Origin: Streptomyces sp. AC555_RSS877
Lineage (GTDB): Bacteria; Actinomycetota; Actinomycetes; Streptomycetales; Streptomycetaceae
Length of the DNA: 64,000 nucleotides
Reading direction: 5' to 3'
Assembly: GCF_019049245.1 (NCBI RefSeq)
Contig: NZ_JAGMUK010000005.1
Coordinates: 145,209 to 209,208 of the forward strand
In this document: positions 35,881 through 44,651 of the stretch, piece after piece
How positions within the stretch are numbered: position 1 is the stretch's first letter
How the letters are laid out: every line of letters starts with the position of its first letter
Position numbers and translations under genes: made by a program
The notes under the pieces: generated by a model
Databases searched by the model: none
Told to the model about the DNA's origin: nothing
Seen by the model: only the letters and a program-made list of their open reading frames with translations

Positions 35881-37050
35881 TTACCCGACTGGTTCCTCAT
35901 TCACATAGACGCGGGGAACGCGCGTTCCGATCCGGGTGACGATCTCGTACGCGATGGTCCCCGCGGCCTGTGCCCAGTCCTCGGCGGTGGGCTCACCACG
36001 GTCACCCGGCCCGAACAGCACGGCGGCCGCACCCGCTTCGGGCTCGTCACCGCCCAGGTCGACGACGAACTGGTCCATGGCGACCCGCCCCGCGACCGTC
36101 CGCCACTTGCCGCCGACCAGCACGGGGCCGGTTCCGGAGGCGTGCCGTGGAATGCCGTCCGCGTAGCCGACGGGCACCAGGCCGAGGGTCGTCTCGCCCG
36201 GCGTGACGTAGTGGTGCCCGTAACTGACGCCGTGGCCGCCCGGCACGTGCTTGACGAGCGCGACGGACGCCGAGAGCGTCATGACCGGACGCAGCCCGAA
36301 GTCGGCGGGGCTGCCGACCTCGGGGCTCGGCGAGATCCCGTAGACCGCGATCCCGGTCCGTACGAGGTCGAAGTGGGCCTCGGGAAGGGTGAGCGCGGCC
36401 GGCGAGTTGGCGATGTGCCGCACCTCGGGCCGCACGCCCTGACCCTCCGCGTACGCCACCATCTCCCGGAAACGGGTGAGCTGGGCGGCGATGGAGGGAT
36501 GCCCGGGTTCGTCGGCGCAGGCGAAGTGCGACCAGAGCCCGGTGATCCGGACCAGCCCTTCGCGCTCGGCCTTCAGCGCCTCTCCGACCAGCTCGGCCCA
36601 GTCCTCGCCGGGCTGACAGCCGTTGCGCCCCAGCCCGGTGTCAGCCTTGAGCTGCACGCGGGCGGGAGTACGGGCACCGCGAGCCGCCTCGGTGACCTCC
36701 CGAAGGGCCCACATCGCACTCACCGAGATGTCGAGGTCGGCGTCGACGGCAGCCCGCCAGGGCCCGCCGGGTGTCCAGAGCCAGCACATGATGCGGCCGT
36801 CCAGCCCGGCGGCCCGCAGGGCGAGGGCCTCCTCGGGCGTGGCCGTACCGAGCCAGGTCGCCCCGGCCCGCACCGCCGCGCGAGCACACGGGACCGCCCC
36901 GTGGCCGTACGCGTCGGACTTCACCACGGCCATGACGGCCGCCCCCGCGGCACGGGTACGCAGGCTCCGCACGTTGGCCCGCAGCGCGGCCAGGTCGATC
37001 TCGGCGCGGGCCCGCAGCGGTGCGGTCGGGGCAGGTGCTGTCTCAGTCAT
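35881..37050 (-). CDS. alr: Alanine racemase
   Basis: 389-residue PLP enzyme that makes D-alanine for peptidoglycan. The PLP lysine is Lys44 in VMAVVKSDAYGHG; other landmarks are QLKADTGLGRNG, HIANSPAAL, RTGIAVYG, the Tyr of GVSYGHHY near the active site and VGYADGIPR plus VAMDQFVVDLG in the C-terminal barrel. Length is typical. It is first in the alr-hydrolase-tsaE series and lies 45 bp downstream of the L,D-transpeptidase gene, so peptidoglycan functions are clustered. Confidence 0.97.
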   Translation of the reverse strand: MTETAPAPTAPLRARAEIDLAALRANVRSLRTRAAGAAVMAVVKSDAYGHGAVPCARAAVRAGATWLGTATPEEALALRAAGLDGRIMCWLWTPGGPWRAAVDADLDISVSAMWALREVTEAARGARTPARVQLKADTGLGRNGCQPGEDWAELVGEALKAEREGLVRITGLWSHFACADEPGHPSIAAQLTRFREMVAYAEGQGVRPEVRHIANSPAALTLPEAHFDLVRTGIAVYGISPSPEVGSPADFGLRPVMTLSASVALVKHVPGGHGVSYGHHYVTPGETTLGLVPVGYADGIPRHASGTGPVLVGGKWRTVAGRVAMDQFVVDLGGDEPEAGAAAVLFGPGDRGEPTAEDWAQAAGTIAYEIVTRIGTRVPRVYVNEEPVG

Positions 37051-37095
37051 GGCGCCCCCAGTGTCTCAGAGGGGTCCGACAGGACCGCCGGACGC

Positions 37096-37995
37096 CTACG
37101 TTCCGGACCTTCGCCCCCACACGTACACCCGGTCGCCCTTCTTCAGCACACCCCACAGCGTGCGCGCGTCGCCGAGGCTCAGGTTGACGCAGCCCATGGA
37201 GCCGACGGTGGTGAAGATGCTGCCGTAGACGGCGTGGAAGGCCTGCCCGCCGCTGAAGAACTGGGAGTACGGCATGGGCTGGTTGTAGAGCGTCGACACG
37301 TGGTTCTTGTGCCGCCAGTAGATCGTGTGCCACCCGGCCCGCGTCCGGTACCCGGCCCGCCCACTGCGCATGGGCACGGGTCCGTACACGACCTTCTCGC
37401 CCTTCTGCACCCAGGTCAGCTGCCGAGTGAGATCGACACAGGCGACCCGATGGGCCCTGACGGGACACTTCTTCGCGGCGTTCGGATTCTTCCTCGCGGA
37501 GATGAGCTGCATCCGCGCCCAGGTCACCGGCCCGGCGAACCCGATGGCGGGCTTGATCTTCTGCTGCACCTGAAACGCCCGGATCGCCTTGCAGTCCCCC
37601 GCCGACTGCTTCCCGTCCACCGTCCGCTTCAGCCACCGCTCCACCTGCCGCTGATACGGCCCGGTCAGCCTGCTGCACGTCACCCCCGCGACAGCATCGG
37701 CCAACGGCACGTACTCGACCAGCTCATACGTCCCCGGCGCCGCCCCGCGCGGCTCCACCGCGTCCTCCTCCGCAGTGGGCTCGTACACCCTCGGCGGCAA
37801 CGCCTGATCGGGCGTGTCGACCTGCCACGGCTGATACGGCCCCGGCGGAACACCGGGCACCAGCTCGGCCTCGGACCCGGCGGCCGGCGGCGCCGGTTCG
37901 GCGGAGGCGGCCCCGACGGGCAGGGCGGTGGCGGCGACGAGGAGTACGGCGACACATCGAGGGGCGAACCTGGGGACAACACGTGTGCTGATCAT
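37096..37995 (-). CDS. Secreted L,D-transpeptidase (YkuD domain) with peptidoglycan-binding-like region
   Basis: 299 residues. Signal peptide to about residue 32; a central region with two Cys and FQVQQKIKPAIGFAGPVTWARM resembles a peptidoglycan-binding domain; the C-terminal YkuD domain has His254 (FHAVYGS) and the catalytic Cys269 in GSMGCVNLS, where Met replaces the second His of the common SHGC, as in other actinobacterial members. It would form 3->3 cross-links or attach proteins to peptidoglycan. Start ATG 37995 lacks a strong ribosome site; the frame is open upstream, but the signal peptide defines this start. It is upstream of alr on the same strand. Confidence 0.9.
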   Translation of the reverse strand: MISTRVVPRFAPRCVAVLLVAATALPVGAASAEPAPPAAGSEAELVPGVPPGPYQPWQVDTPDQALPPRVYEPTAEEDAVEPRGAAPGTYELVEYVPLADAVAGVTCSRLTGPYQRQVERWLKRTVDGKQSAGDCKAIRAFQVQQKIKPAIGFAGPVTWARMQLISARKNPNAAKKCPVRAHRVACVDLTRQLTWVQKGEKVVYGPVPMRSGRAGYRTRAGWHTIYWRHKNHVSTLYNQPMPYSQFFSGGQAFHAVYGSIFTTVGSMGCVNLSLGDARTLWGVLKKGDRVYVWGRRSGT

Positions 37996-38074
37996 GCGAT
38001 CAGAGAATCGCGGGCCCCCAGCACGAGGGCGCTGCCGCGCGGTGGGGTCACCCTTATTGCCGAGCACTCCCCCA

Positions 38075-38155
38075 CAGCCCGTCCGGCTTTTGAGGACACG
38101 GCCGTTCAGGCCGAAGCGGGGGTCTGGGGGCGGCAGCCCCCAGGGACGGGACGGG
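38075..38155. repeat. Dispersed Streptomyces intergenic repeat with hairpin
   Basis: The stretch around CAGCCCGTCCGGC, GCCGTTCAGGCCGAAGCGGG and CTGGGGGCGGCAGCCCCCAG is a sequence I know to recur between genes in many Streptomyces genomes. It includes a perfect 8-bp stem (38124-38131 with 38136-38143, GGCA loop). It lies in the 229-bp spacer between the nnrD/E stop and the L,D-transpeptidase start, and may act as the terminator of nnrD/E. Confidence 0.65.
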
Positions 38156-38224
38156 AAGGGGCGGCGGGGGCGAAAACCCCCGGAGGGCACCCCTCACCCC
38201 CGGCACCGCCACCAAACCACCGCT

Positions 38225-39757
38225 TCAGCCCCGCACGACATCCCGCCATGCCCGAGGCAAGACCGCCGCCACATCATGCGCCCCCACCGGCGCCCCCTCC
38301 GCCGCCAGCCTCCCCGCGAGCCCATGCAGATACGCCCCCACACTCCCCGCGTCCAGCGCCGACAACCCCGCCGCCAGCAACGACCCGGCCAGTCCCGACA
38401 GCACATCCCCACTGCCCGCCGTGGCCAGCCACGACGTCCCCGTGGGGTTCACCCGCACCGCCCCGCCGCCCCCCGCGTCGGCCACCACCGTCGTCGACCC
38501 CTTCAGCAGCACGGTCGCCCCGTACCGCCCGGCCAGCTCCCGCACGGAGTCCAGCCGAGCCCGCTCGACCTCCTCCCGCGCCACCCCGAGCAGCGCGGCG
38601 GCCTCCCCGGCATGAGGGGTCATCAGGGTCGGCGCGCCACGCCCCCGCACGGCGTCCACCTCGGCCAGCCGCAGCCCGTCCGCGTCGATCAGCACCGGCA
38701 CGTCCGCCGCCAGCACCTCCGCCACCGTCGAGGCGTCGTCCCCCGCCCCCGGCCCGACGACCCACGCCTGCACCCGCCCCGCCTTCCGCGGCCCCCGGTC
38801 CGACACCAGCGTCTCGGGAAAGCGCGCGATGACGGCGTCCGCCGCGGGCCCGACGTACCGCACGGCCCCGGCCCCGCCCCGCAGCGCCCCCGAGACGGCG
38901 AGCACGGCAGCCCCCGGATAGCGTGCGGACCCGGCGGCGATCCCGACGACCCCCCGCCGGTACTTGTCGCTCTCGGCCCCCGGCACCGGCAACAACCGCG
39001 CCACATCCGCGTGCTGCAAGGCCTCCAGCGCGGGCTCACCGGGCAGCGACAGCCCGATGTCGACGAGCCGTACCGAACCGGCGTACTCCCGCCCCGGGTC
39101 GACGAGCAGCCCCGGCTTGTGCGTCCCGAACGTGACGGTCAGGTCGGCCCGGATCGCGGTGCCGTCGACCTCGCCGCTGTCGGGATCGACGCCGCTCGGC
39201 AGGTCGACGGCGACAACGGCGGCCCGTGACTGCGAAACCAGCGCGGCCAGTGGCGCCGCGTCCGGCCGCAACGGCCCCTTGGCGCCGATGCCGACGATCC
39301 CGTCGACCACGAGGTCGGCCCGGTCGATCAGGTCGGCGGCGGTGCGCGGGAAGTCGTGGCTGCCGTCCGACTGCCCGCTCGGCACCACCCCGCCACCGTC
39401 CACCTGCCTGCTCGGCGCCACGCTGCCACCGTCCGCCTCCCGGTGCGCCGCCACCCCGCCACCGGCCCGCCGCAGCGCGGCAAGCCCGCCGGCGTGGGTG
39501 CGTTCGGGCGCCAGGAGCACCGCCGTGACCCCGGCTCCTCGCCGCGCCAGCCGGGCCCCGGCGTACAGGGCGTCGCCGCCGTTGTCGCCGCTGCCGACCA
39601 GCAGGACGATCCGGCGGCCGTACACCCGCCCCAGCAAGTCCGCGCAGGCGGCGGCGAGTCCGGCTGCCGCCCGCTGCATCAACGCCCCGTCGGGGAGCCG
39701 TGCCATCAGCTCCCGTTCGGCGGTCCTGACCGTCTCCACGCTGTACGCAGTACGCAT
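38225..39757 (-). CDS. nnr: Bifunctional NAD(P)HX epimerase / ADP-dependent dehydratase
   Basis: 510 residues that repair hydrated NADH/NADPH. The N-terminal epimerase (about 1-235) has VLLVGSGDNGGDALYAGARL and VDLPSGVDPDSGE; the C-terminal ribokinase-like dehydratase has GAAVLAVSGALRGGAGAVRY, DADGLR, LMTPHAGEAA, LLKGSTTVV and the catalytic GSGDVLSGL. The epimerase half carries an in-frame insertion of about 33 residues (AHREADGGSVAPSRQVDGGG and on), encoded by a 33-bp triple repeat. The ATG at 39757 has GGAG ten bases upstream; the frame is open further upstream without a good site. Confidence 0.94.
   Translation of the reverse strand: MRTAYSVETVRTAERELMARLPDGALMQRAAAGLAAACADLLGRVYGRRIVLLVGSGDNGGDALYAGARLARRGAGVTAVLLAPERTHAGGLAALRRAGGGVAAHREADGGSVAPSRQVDGGGVVPSGQSDGSHDFPRTAADLIDRADLVVDGIVGIGAKGPLRPDAAPLAALVSQSRAAVVAVDLPSGVDPDSGEVDGTAIRADLTVTFGTHKPGLLVDPGREYAGSVRLVDIGLSLPGEPALEALQHADVARLLPVPGAESDKYRRGVVGIAAGSARYPGAAVLAVSGALRGGAGAVRYVGPAADAVIARFPETLVSDRGPRKAGRVQAWVVGPGAGDDASTVAEVLAADVPVLIDADGLRLAEVDAVRGRGAPTLMTPHAGEAAALLGVAREEVERARLDSVRELAGRYGATVLLKGSTTVVADAGGGGAVRVNPTGTSWLATAGSGDVLSGLAGSLLAAGLSALDAGSVGAYLHGLAGRLAAEGAPVGAHDVAAVLPRAWRDVVRG
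39372..39470. repeat. 33-bp tandem repeat, three copies, inside the epimerase domain
   Basis: Three diverged 33-bp units (39372-39404, 39405-39437, 39438-39470), each encoding an 11-residue Gly/Ala/Ser-rich piece. They keep the frame and expand a surface loop of the NnrE-type domain. Confidence 0.8.
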
Positions 39758-39846
39758 GCGTTCGAGTCTCCCCCGTACGGCACGAACCTCGTCACAGCCA
39801 TTGACCCTTTGCCACCCCTTTGCCAAACTCACCGGCCCCCACCGGA

Positions 39847-39873
39847 TGAATCGATTCAGTCGAATCGATTCGA
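39847..39873. promoter_or_regulatory. Double palindromic operator upstream of the beta-helix gene
   Basis: TGAATCGATTCA (39847-39858) and TCGAATCGATTCGA (39860-39873), both perfect, with centres 14 bp apart and sharing the core GAATCGATTC. The shape fits a LacI-type regulator of a polysaccharide-use gene. It ends 27 bp before the ATG. Confidence 0.8.
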
Positions 39874-39900
39874 CGAAGTTCCACGAGAGGACGCCTCCCC

Positions 39901-41061
39901 ATGGGACGCAGAGCCGCACTCATCGCCGCCGCCGGTACAGCCGCCCTCCTGACCGCCGTCGGCACCCTCACCGCTCCGGCCACCGCCGCCCCCGCACCGG
40001 CCGCGGCGGCCGCCTGCGGCGAGGGCTCCTACCAGGCCGAGGCCGTACTCAACGGCAGCACCTGGACCGCCCGGCGCGGCAGTTCGACCGTCTACACCGG
40101 CACCGACCTGCGCGCGGCGGTCCAGGCGGCGGTCAACAGCCTCACCGCCGGCCGCACCGCCAAGGAACGGGTCGTGGTCCGCGGCTCGGGCTCGATGTCC
40201 GCCGGCTCGCGCATCTCGCTCCCCAGCTACACGGCCCTGGACGTCTGCGGCACCATCAACGTCACCGGCACCGGTTCCGGCGACCAGGCCCCGGTCTACT
40301 CCCGCGGCACCCGCGACATCGAGGTCCAGCACCTCAACCTCACCGGCAGCCCGCTCTACGGCGTCTTCCTGCGCAACGTCCAGAACGTGGTCCTCGGGCA
40401 GCTCGACATGCGCCTGTCCGCGGGCCTCGGCGTGCGTATCGACAACCGCGGCGACACCAGCCAGTGGACGCGCAACGTCCGCATCGACAACGCGTACGTC
40501 TCCGGCGCCTCCAGCCACGCGGTCGAGACGTACGGCGTCGACGGCCTCACCGTCGGCACGGTGACGGCACGCAACGTGGGCGAGTCGGGCCTCCTGCTCA
40601 ACCAGACCATCAACGCCACCGTCACCAAGGTGGACGCGGAGAACGCCGGCACCGGCACCGGGTACGCGGCCTTCCGCATGGCCAACCGCAACGGCCGCGT
40701 CGGCAGCGGCTACCCCACCAACATCCGCGTCGGCGAGGTCATCGCGCGCGGCGGCGGACGCGGCGTCTTCTGCGTGTCGGAGAGCGGCGGCGCGGTCATC
40801 GACAGGGTGACGCTCTCCAACACCGGCAACAACGCGGTCCTGATCGAGAACTGCTACAACGTGAACCTCGCCGCGCAGAGCGGCACGGTCACCGGCGGCG
40901 GCGAGATACGCCTCGCGGCCCGCTCGGAGTTCCCCAACAACTCGGACATCGTCGTCCAGAACCTGAGGGTGACCAACTCCTCGATCCGGGAGAACCCCTG
41001 CGGCACGAACACCACGTTCCGCAACAACACCCTGGTCAACAGCAGCCAGTCGATCTGCTGA
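39901..41061 (+). CDS. Secreted right-handed parallel beta-helix protein (pectate-lyase-like fold)
   Basis: 386 residues. Signal peptide to about residue 30 (TAPATAA), then repeated short strands with Asn ladders typical of a parallel beta-helix: IEVQHLNLTGSPLYGVFLRN, VVLGQLDMRLSAGLGVRIDN, ITATVTKVDAE-like coils and NNAVLIENCYNVNLAAQSGT. Cysteines at the ends of the coil region may be bridged. Likely a polysaccharide lyase or hydrolase acting outside the cell, but I can point to no catalytic residue with confidence. AGAGGA lies eight bases before the ATG; a double palindrome upstream indicates substrate-controlled expression by a distant regulator. Confidence 0.82.
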   Translation: MGRRAALIAAAGTAALLTAVGTLTAPATAAPAPAAAAACGEGSYQAEAVLNGSTWTARRGSSTVYTGTDLRAAVQAAVNSLTAGRTAKERVVVRGSGSMSAGSRISLPSYTALDVCGTINVTGTGSGDQAPVYSRGTRDIEVQHLNLTGSPLYGVFLRNVQNVVLGQLDMRLSAGLGVRIDNRGDTSQWTRNVRIDNAYVSGASSHAVETYGVDGLTVGTVTARNVGESGLLLNQTINATVTKVDAENAGTGTGYAAFRMANRNGRVGSGYPTNIRVGEVIARGGGRGVFCVSESGGAVIDRVTLSNTGNNAVLIENCYNVNLAAQSGTVTGGGEIRLAARSEFPNNSDIVVQNLRVTNSSIRENPCGTNTTFRNNTLVNSSQSIC

Positions 41062-41101
41062 CGGTCCGTACGACGGGTGGCCCCGGCGGGCTGAGGGCCT
41101 G

Positions 41102-41473
41102 TCACCCCTCCGCGACGACAACCGCCGAGGCCACCCCCGCGTCATGGCTCAGCGACACGTGCCACGACCGCACGCCCAGCTCCGCCGCCCGCGCCGCCAC
41201 GGTCCCCGTCACCCGCAGCCGGGGCTGCCCGCTGTCCTCGACGTAGACCTCGGCATCCGTCCAGTGCAGCCCCGCCGGGGCGCCCAGCGCCTTGGCGAGC
41301 GCCTCCTTGGCCGCGAACCGCGCCGCGAGCGAGGCGACACCCCGACGCTCCCCGCTCGGCAGCAGCAACTCGCTGTCCAGGAACAGACGCCGTGCCATCT
41401 GGGGCGTACGCTCCAGCGACGCCGCGAACCGGTCGATCTCCGCCACGTCGATCCCGACACCGATGATGCTCAT
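41102..41473 (-). CDS. acpS: Holo-[acyl-carrier-protein] synthase
   Basis: 123-residue phosphopantetheinyl transferase that activates acyl carrier protein from CoA. The magnesium-binding Asp of [12 protein letters not shown] and the Glu of [13 protein letters not shown] are present, and the C-terminal [16 protein letters not shown] is typical of AcpS. Length is normal. The ATG at 41473 opens the conserved sequence; an ATG three codons earlier is an alternative. In Streptomyces this enzyme serves fatty-acid and several polyketide ACPs. It converges on the beta-helix gene, 40 bp apart. Confidence 0.96.
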   Translation of the reverse strand: MSIIGVGIDVAEIDRFAASLERTPQMARRLFLDSELLLPSGERRGVASLAARFAAKEALAKALGAPAGLHWTDAEVYVEDSGQPRLRVTGTVAARAAELGVRSWHVSLSHDAGVASAVVVAEG

Positions 41474-41639
41474 GCCGAGCACCCTACGACCGGCGCCTCC
41501 GCCGACGCGTGTGTCACAGCCGACTGTTAGCCTGCGGCGACTTCAACAGATCGACATCACATACGTCATCGCACCGTGGGGGGCTCTGGGGGCCGGTCGG
41601 CGCGTCGGCGTCCGGGGATCACCAGGGGGCGGAACAGGC

Positions 41640-42614
41640 ATGAGCAGTACCGGCAGTGGCAGCGGCGGCAAACGGTCCGCCGGCGCATCGGGGCCGTCCT
41701 TCGATCCGTACGTGACACTTCCCGAGCTCGTCCCCCTGCGCAGCGCCGCCGAGCAGGGCCACTGGCCCGCGGTCCAGGCGTACTTCACGTCCCTCGGCTC
41801 GGCCGAGAAGGTCACCTTCGCCATGGGGCTCCTCGCGGAGACGGACGGCGTCGAGGGCATGCTGGAGAAGGCCGTGGCGGACCGTCCGGCGGACCCGCTT
41901 CCCCGCACCCTGCTCGCCGACCGGTACGTCCGCATCGGCTGGGGCATCCGCAGCGACCTCCGCGCCAAGCACGTCTCCCGGGAGCAGTTCGACCAGTTCC
42001 ACGACTGGCTGCGGCGGGCCGAGCGGATCCTGATCGACGTCTGCGCGGAGCAGCCGGGGTACGCCCCGGCCTGGACCGTCCGCCTGATCACCGCCCGGGG
42101 CCTGTCCCTCGGGCAGTCCGAGGCCCGCCGCCGCTACGACCGCCTGTCCGCCCACCACTCGCACCACCACCCGGCGCAGTTGCAGCTGCTCCAGCAGCTG
42201 TGCCCGAAGTGGGGCGGTTCCTGGGACGCCGCGCACGGTTTCGCCCGGGAGGCCGCGGCCGCCGCCCCCGACGGCTCGCACGCCGGCGCCCTGGTCGCGC
42301 TCGCGCACCTGGAGCACTGGATGGACCTCGAAGGCAGCGAGGCCGGCGCGTACATGCGCGGCCTCCCGGTCCGCGACGACCTGCGCTTCGCCGCCCAGGT
42401 GTCCGTGCTGCACCCCGCCTACCGGCCCGGCTGGTACGGGCTCGGCGCGCACAGCGCGTTCGCGATGGCGTTCTCGCTCGGCGGCCACTTCGAGGACGCG
42501 CTGCCGCACTTCACCGCGCTCGGCGACCGGGCCTCGGACTTCCCGTGGTCGTACCTGCCCGATCCGAGGGGCGCGTTCGTGAAGTACCGCAAGTCGGCGC
42601 TGGCGACGCTCTGA
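41640..42614 (+). CDS. Protein of unknown function, helical-repeat-like
   Basis: 324 residues with no signal peptide or membrane segment. After a Gly/Ser-rich start it is mostly alpha-helical with many Leu, Ala, Arg, Trp and His (LRRAERILIDVCAEQPGYAP, LQLLQQLCPKWGGSWDAAHG), a composition like TPR-type repeat proteins. Motif-like points: IGWGIRSDLRAKHVSREQF and a His cluster AHHSHHHP at about 180. I recognise no characterised family. GGGGGCGG lies upstream of the ATG at 41640. The M16 peptidase gene starts 15 bp after its stop, so the two are very likely cotranscribed. Confidence 0.75.
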   Translation: MSSTGSGSGGKRSAGASGPSFDPYVTLPELVPLRSAAEQGHWPAVQAYFTSLGSAEKVTFAMGLLAETDGVEGMLEKAVADRPADPLPRTLLADRYVRIGWGIRSDLRAKHVSREQFDQFHDWLRRAERILIDVCAEQPGYAPAWTVRLITARGLSLGQSEARRRYDRLSAHHSHHHPAQLQLLQQLCPKWGGSWDAAHGFAREAAAAAPDGSHAGALVALAHLEHWMDLEGSEAGAYMRGLPVRDDLRFAAQVSVLHPAYRPGWYGLGAHSAFAMAFSLGGHFEDALPHFTALGDRASDFPWSYLPDPRGAFVKYRKSALATL

Positions 42615-42628
42615 AGGGGGACCGACAG

Positions 42629-44482
42629 ATGACGACAGAGCACCGGACAGAGCACCAGGCAGAGTCTCGGACAGCGCCACAGACGGAACGACCGACGGAA
42701 CGACAGACGGAACGACACGGGACCACGGGGCTGCACATGACGGCGGAACTGCACGACACGGACGGCCTCGACGCGCTCAAGGACGTGCTGTCCCACACCA
42801 CCACCCACGGCATCCCCACCCTCTACGCCCCCTCCCGGCAGGGTGAGATCACCGCGGGCCTCTTCTTCCGTGTGGGCCGTGCCGACGAGACCCTGGCCAC
42901 CTCCGGGATCACCCACCTCGTCGAACACCTCGCCCTGCACCGCCTGGGCCTGACCGACCTGCACTACAACGGCGCCACGGCGAACGCGTACACGCTCTTC
43001 CACGTCACCGGCAGCGAGGAGGAGGTGGTCGCCCATCTGAACGGCGTCTGCGCCGCCCTGCGCGACCTGCCGCTGGACCGCCTGGAGACCGAGAAGGAGA
43101 TCCTCCGCACGGAGGCCGCGAGCCGCGGTGGCGGCGCCGACTCCCAGCTCCCGCTGTGGCGTTACGGCGCCCAGGGCTACGGCCTGTCCAGCTACAACGA
43201 ACTCGGCACCTGGGACCTGACGGCCGAACAGGTCCGGCACTGGGCCGAGACCCGCTTCACCCGGGACAACGCGGTGCTGTGGATGACGAGCGACGCGGTG
43301 CCGGAGGGCCTGGACCTCACCCTCCCCGCGGGCACCCGCTTCCCGGCGCCGGCGGCCTCCACCGCGCTGCCGACCACCCCGGCGTACATCCACGGCGACG
43401 ACGGCCACGTCGTCTTCAACGCCGTCGTGCGCCGCTCCACCGCCGCCTCCGTCTTCGCCGACGTCCTCGGCCGCGCCCTCTTCCAGGACCTGCGTCAGGA
43501 GGGCGGCTACTCGTACACGGCGGAGGCCGACTACACCCTGCGCGACGCCGGGTTCGCGACGCTCACGGCGTATGCCGACGCCCTGCCGAAGAAGCAGGAC
43601 GCGGTGGTCGGAGGGTTCGTCGACACCCTCGCCCGGCTGCGGGCGGGTCGCATCGAACAGTCCGAACTCGACTCGGTACGCGGCAAGATCATGAAGATGT
43701 ACGACGGTCCCGACCTCGGCGCCGCCGCCCTCCCCTCCTACGCCCTCAACCTCCTCCTCGGCCACCGCCTCCTCTCCCCCGACGAGCACAAGGCCGAACT
43801 GGACGCCGTGACGGTCGCCGACCTGCGCGAGGTGGCCCGGGAGGCGTGGGCGTCGGGCCTGCTCCAGGTCCCTGGCCGCGGGGGCGCCGACTGGGCGGGC
43901 TGCACCCTCGCGCCGCAGTACTCCCGGGACGCGGTCACCGGCACCCGGCACCAGTCCCTGGGGGGCGACCAGGTCACCCTGGTCATAGGCGCGGAGGGCG
44001 TCACCCTGACGACTCCGGGCGGCCCGGTGACCGTGCGCTACGACGCCTGCGCGGCGATGACCGCCCGCCCGGACGGGGCCCGTGCCCTGACCGGCCTCGA
44101 CGGCTTCGCGGTGACCGTCGAGCCGACCCTGTACCGGGGTGTGACGCCGGAGCGCATAGCGGCGATCGACGCGGCGGTGCCGGAGGTGGCGGTGGTACGG
44201 ATGCCCGCGAGGGCCCCGGAGCAGATCCCGCGGCCGAGGGAGCGGAAAGCGGCCTCTTCCGGGAGCGAAGGGGGCCGGTCGACGTGGGGCTGGACGCTTG
44301 GGCTGTGGCTCGTGGGCGTGGTGGCGGTTGTCTGGGGCCTGCTCTGCGTGCTGGTCACCGCGGACGAGGCCGGGGCCGTGAACCCGGAGTGGGACGCGGT
44401 GGCCGGCATCTGGGTACTGGAACTGCCGCTGCTGTTCGTGACGTGGCAGATGTACCGGGCGCGGCGGAGGAGGCGGGGCTGA
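42629..44482 (+). CDS. Membrane-anchored M16 (insulinase-like) zinc peptidase
   Basis: 617 residues. The first 40 are Thr/Glu/Arg/Gln-rich (a TERQTER-like repeat); the zinc motif HLVEH is at 96-100 and the third ligand is probably the last Glu of EKEILRTE (about 162). The second M16-like half has FQDLRQEGGYSYTAEADYTL, the usual GGYSY/substrate-binding pattern. After a region of unknown fold, two hydrophobic helices at about 555-578 and 590-610 end in a basic tail, so the enzyme is probably held at the inner face of the membrane. Metallopeptidase activity is likely, its substrate unknown. AGGGGG lies nine bases before the ATG; the operon partner is the unknown gene at 41640, and a toxin gene follows 169 bp later. 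Confidence 0.85.
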   Translation: MTTEHRTEHQAESRTAPQTERPTERQTERHGTTGLHMTAELHDTDGLDALKDVLSHTTTHGIPTLYAPSRQGEITAGLFFRVGRADETLATSGITHLVEHLALHRLGLTDLHYNGATANAYTLFHVTGSEEEVVAHLNGVCAALRDLPLDRLETEKEILRTEAASRGGGADSQLPLWRYGAQGYGLSSYNELGTWDLTAEQVRHWAETRFTRDNAVLWMTSDAVPEGLDLTLPAGTRFPAPAASTALPTTPAYIHGDDGHVVFNAVVRRSTAASVFADVLGRALFQDLRQEGGYSYTAEADYTLRDAGFATLTAYADALPKKQDAVVGGFVDTLARLRAGRIEQSELDSVRGKIMKMYDGPDLGAAALPSYALNLLLGHRLLSPDEHKAELDAVTVADLREVAREAWASGLLQVPGRGGADWAGCTLAPQYSRDAVTGTRHQSLGGDQVTLVIGAEGVTLTTPGGPVTVRYDACAAMTARPDGARALTGLDGFAVTVEPTLYRGVTPERIAAIDAAVPEVAVVRMPARAPEQIPRPRERKAASSGSEGGRSTWGWTLGLWLVGVVAVVWGLLCVLVTADEAGAVNPEWDAVAGIWVLELPLLFVTWQMYRARRRRRG

Positions 44483-44651
44483 GGGATGGCGGGGCCGAGG
44501 GATGAGGTGCTGGGGCGTGTGTGCTCTCAACTCCCCCTCCCGAAACAGCCGTTCCGCTCGTAGGCTGGAACCGGCCGACGGACGCAACGCGTCAATTGAT
44601 TCAGATGCTCGAGTCGGCGACGTCTGGGAGTAACGGGGGGCGAGGGACAGC

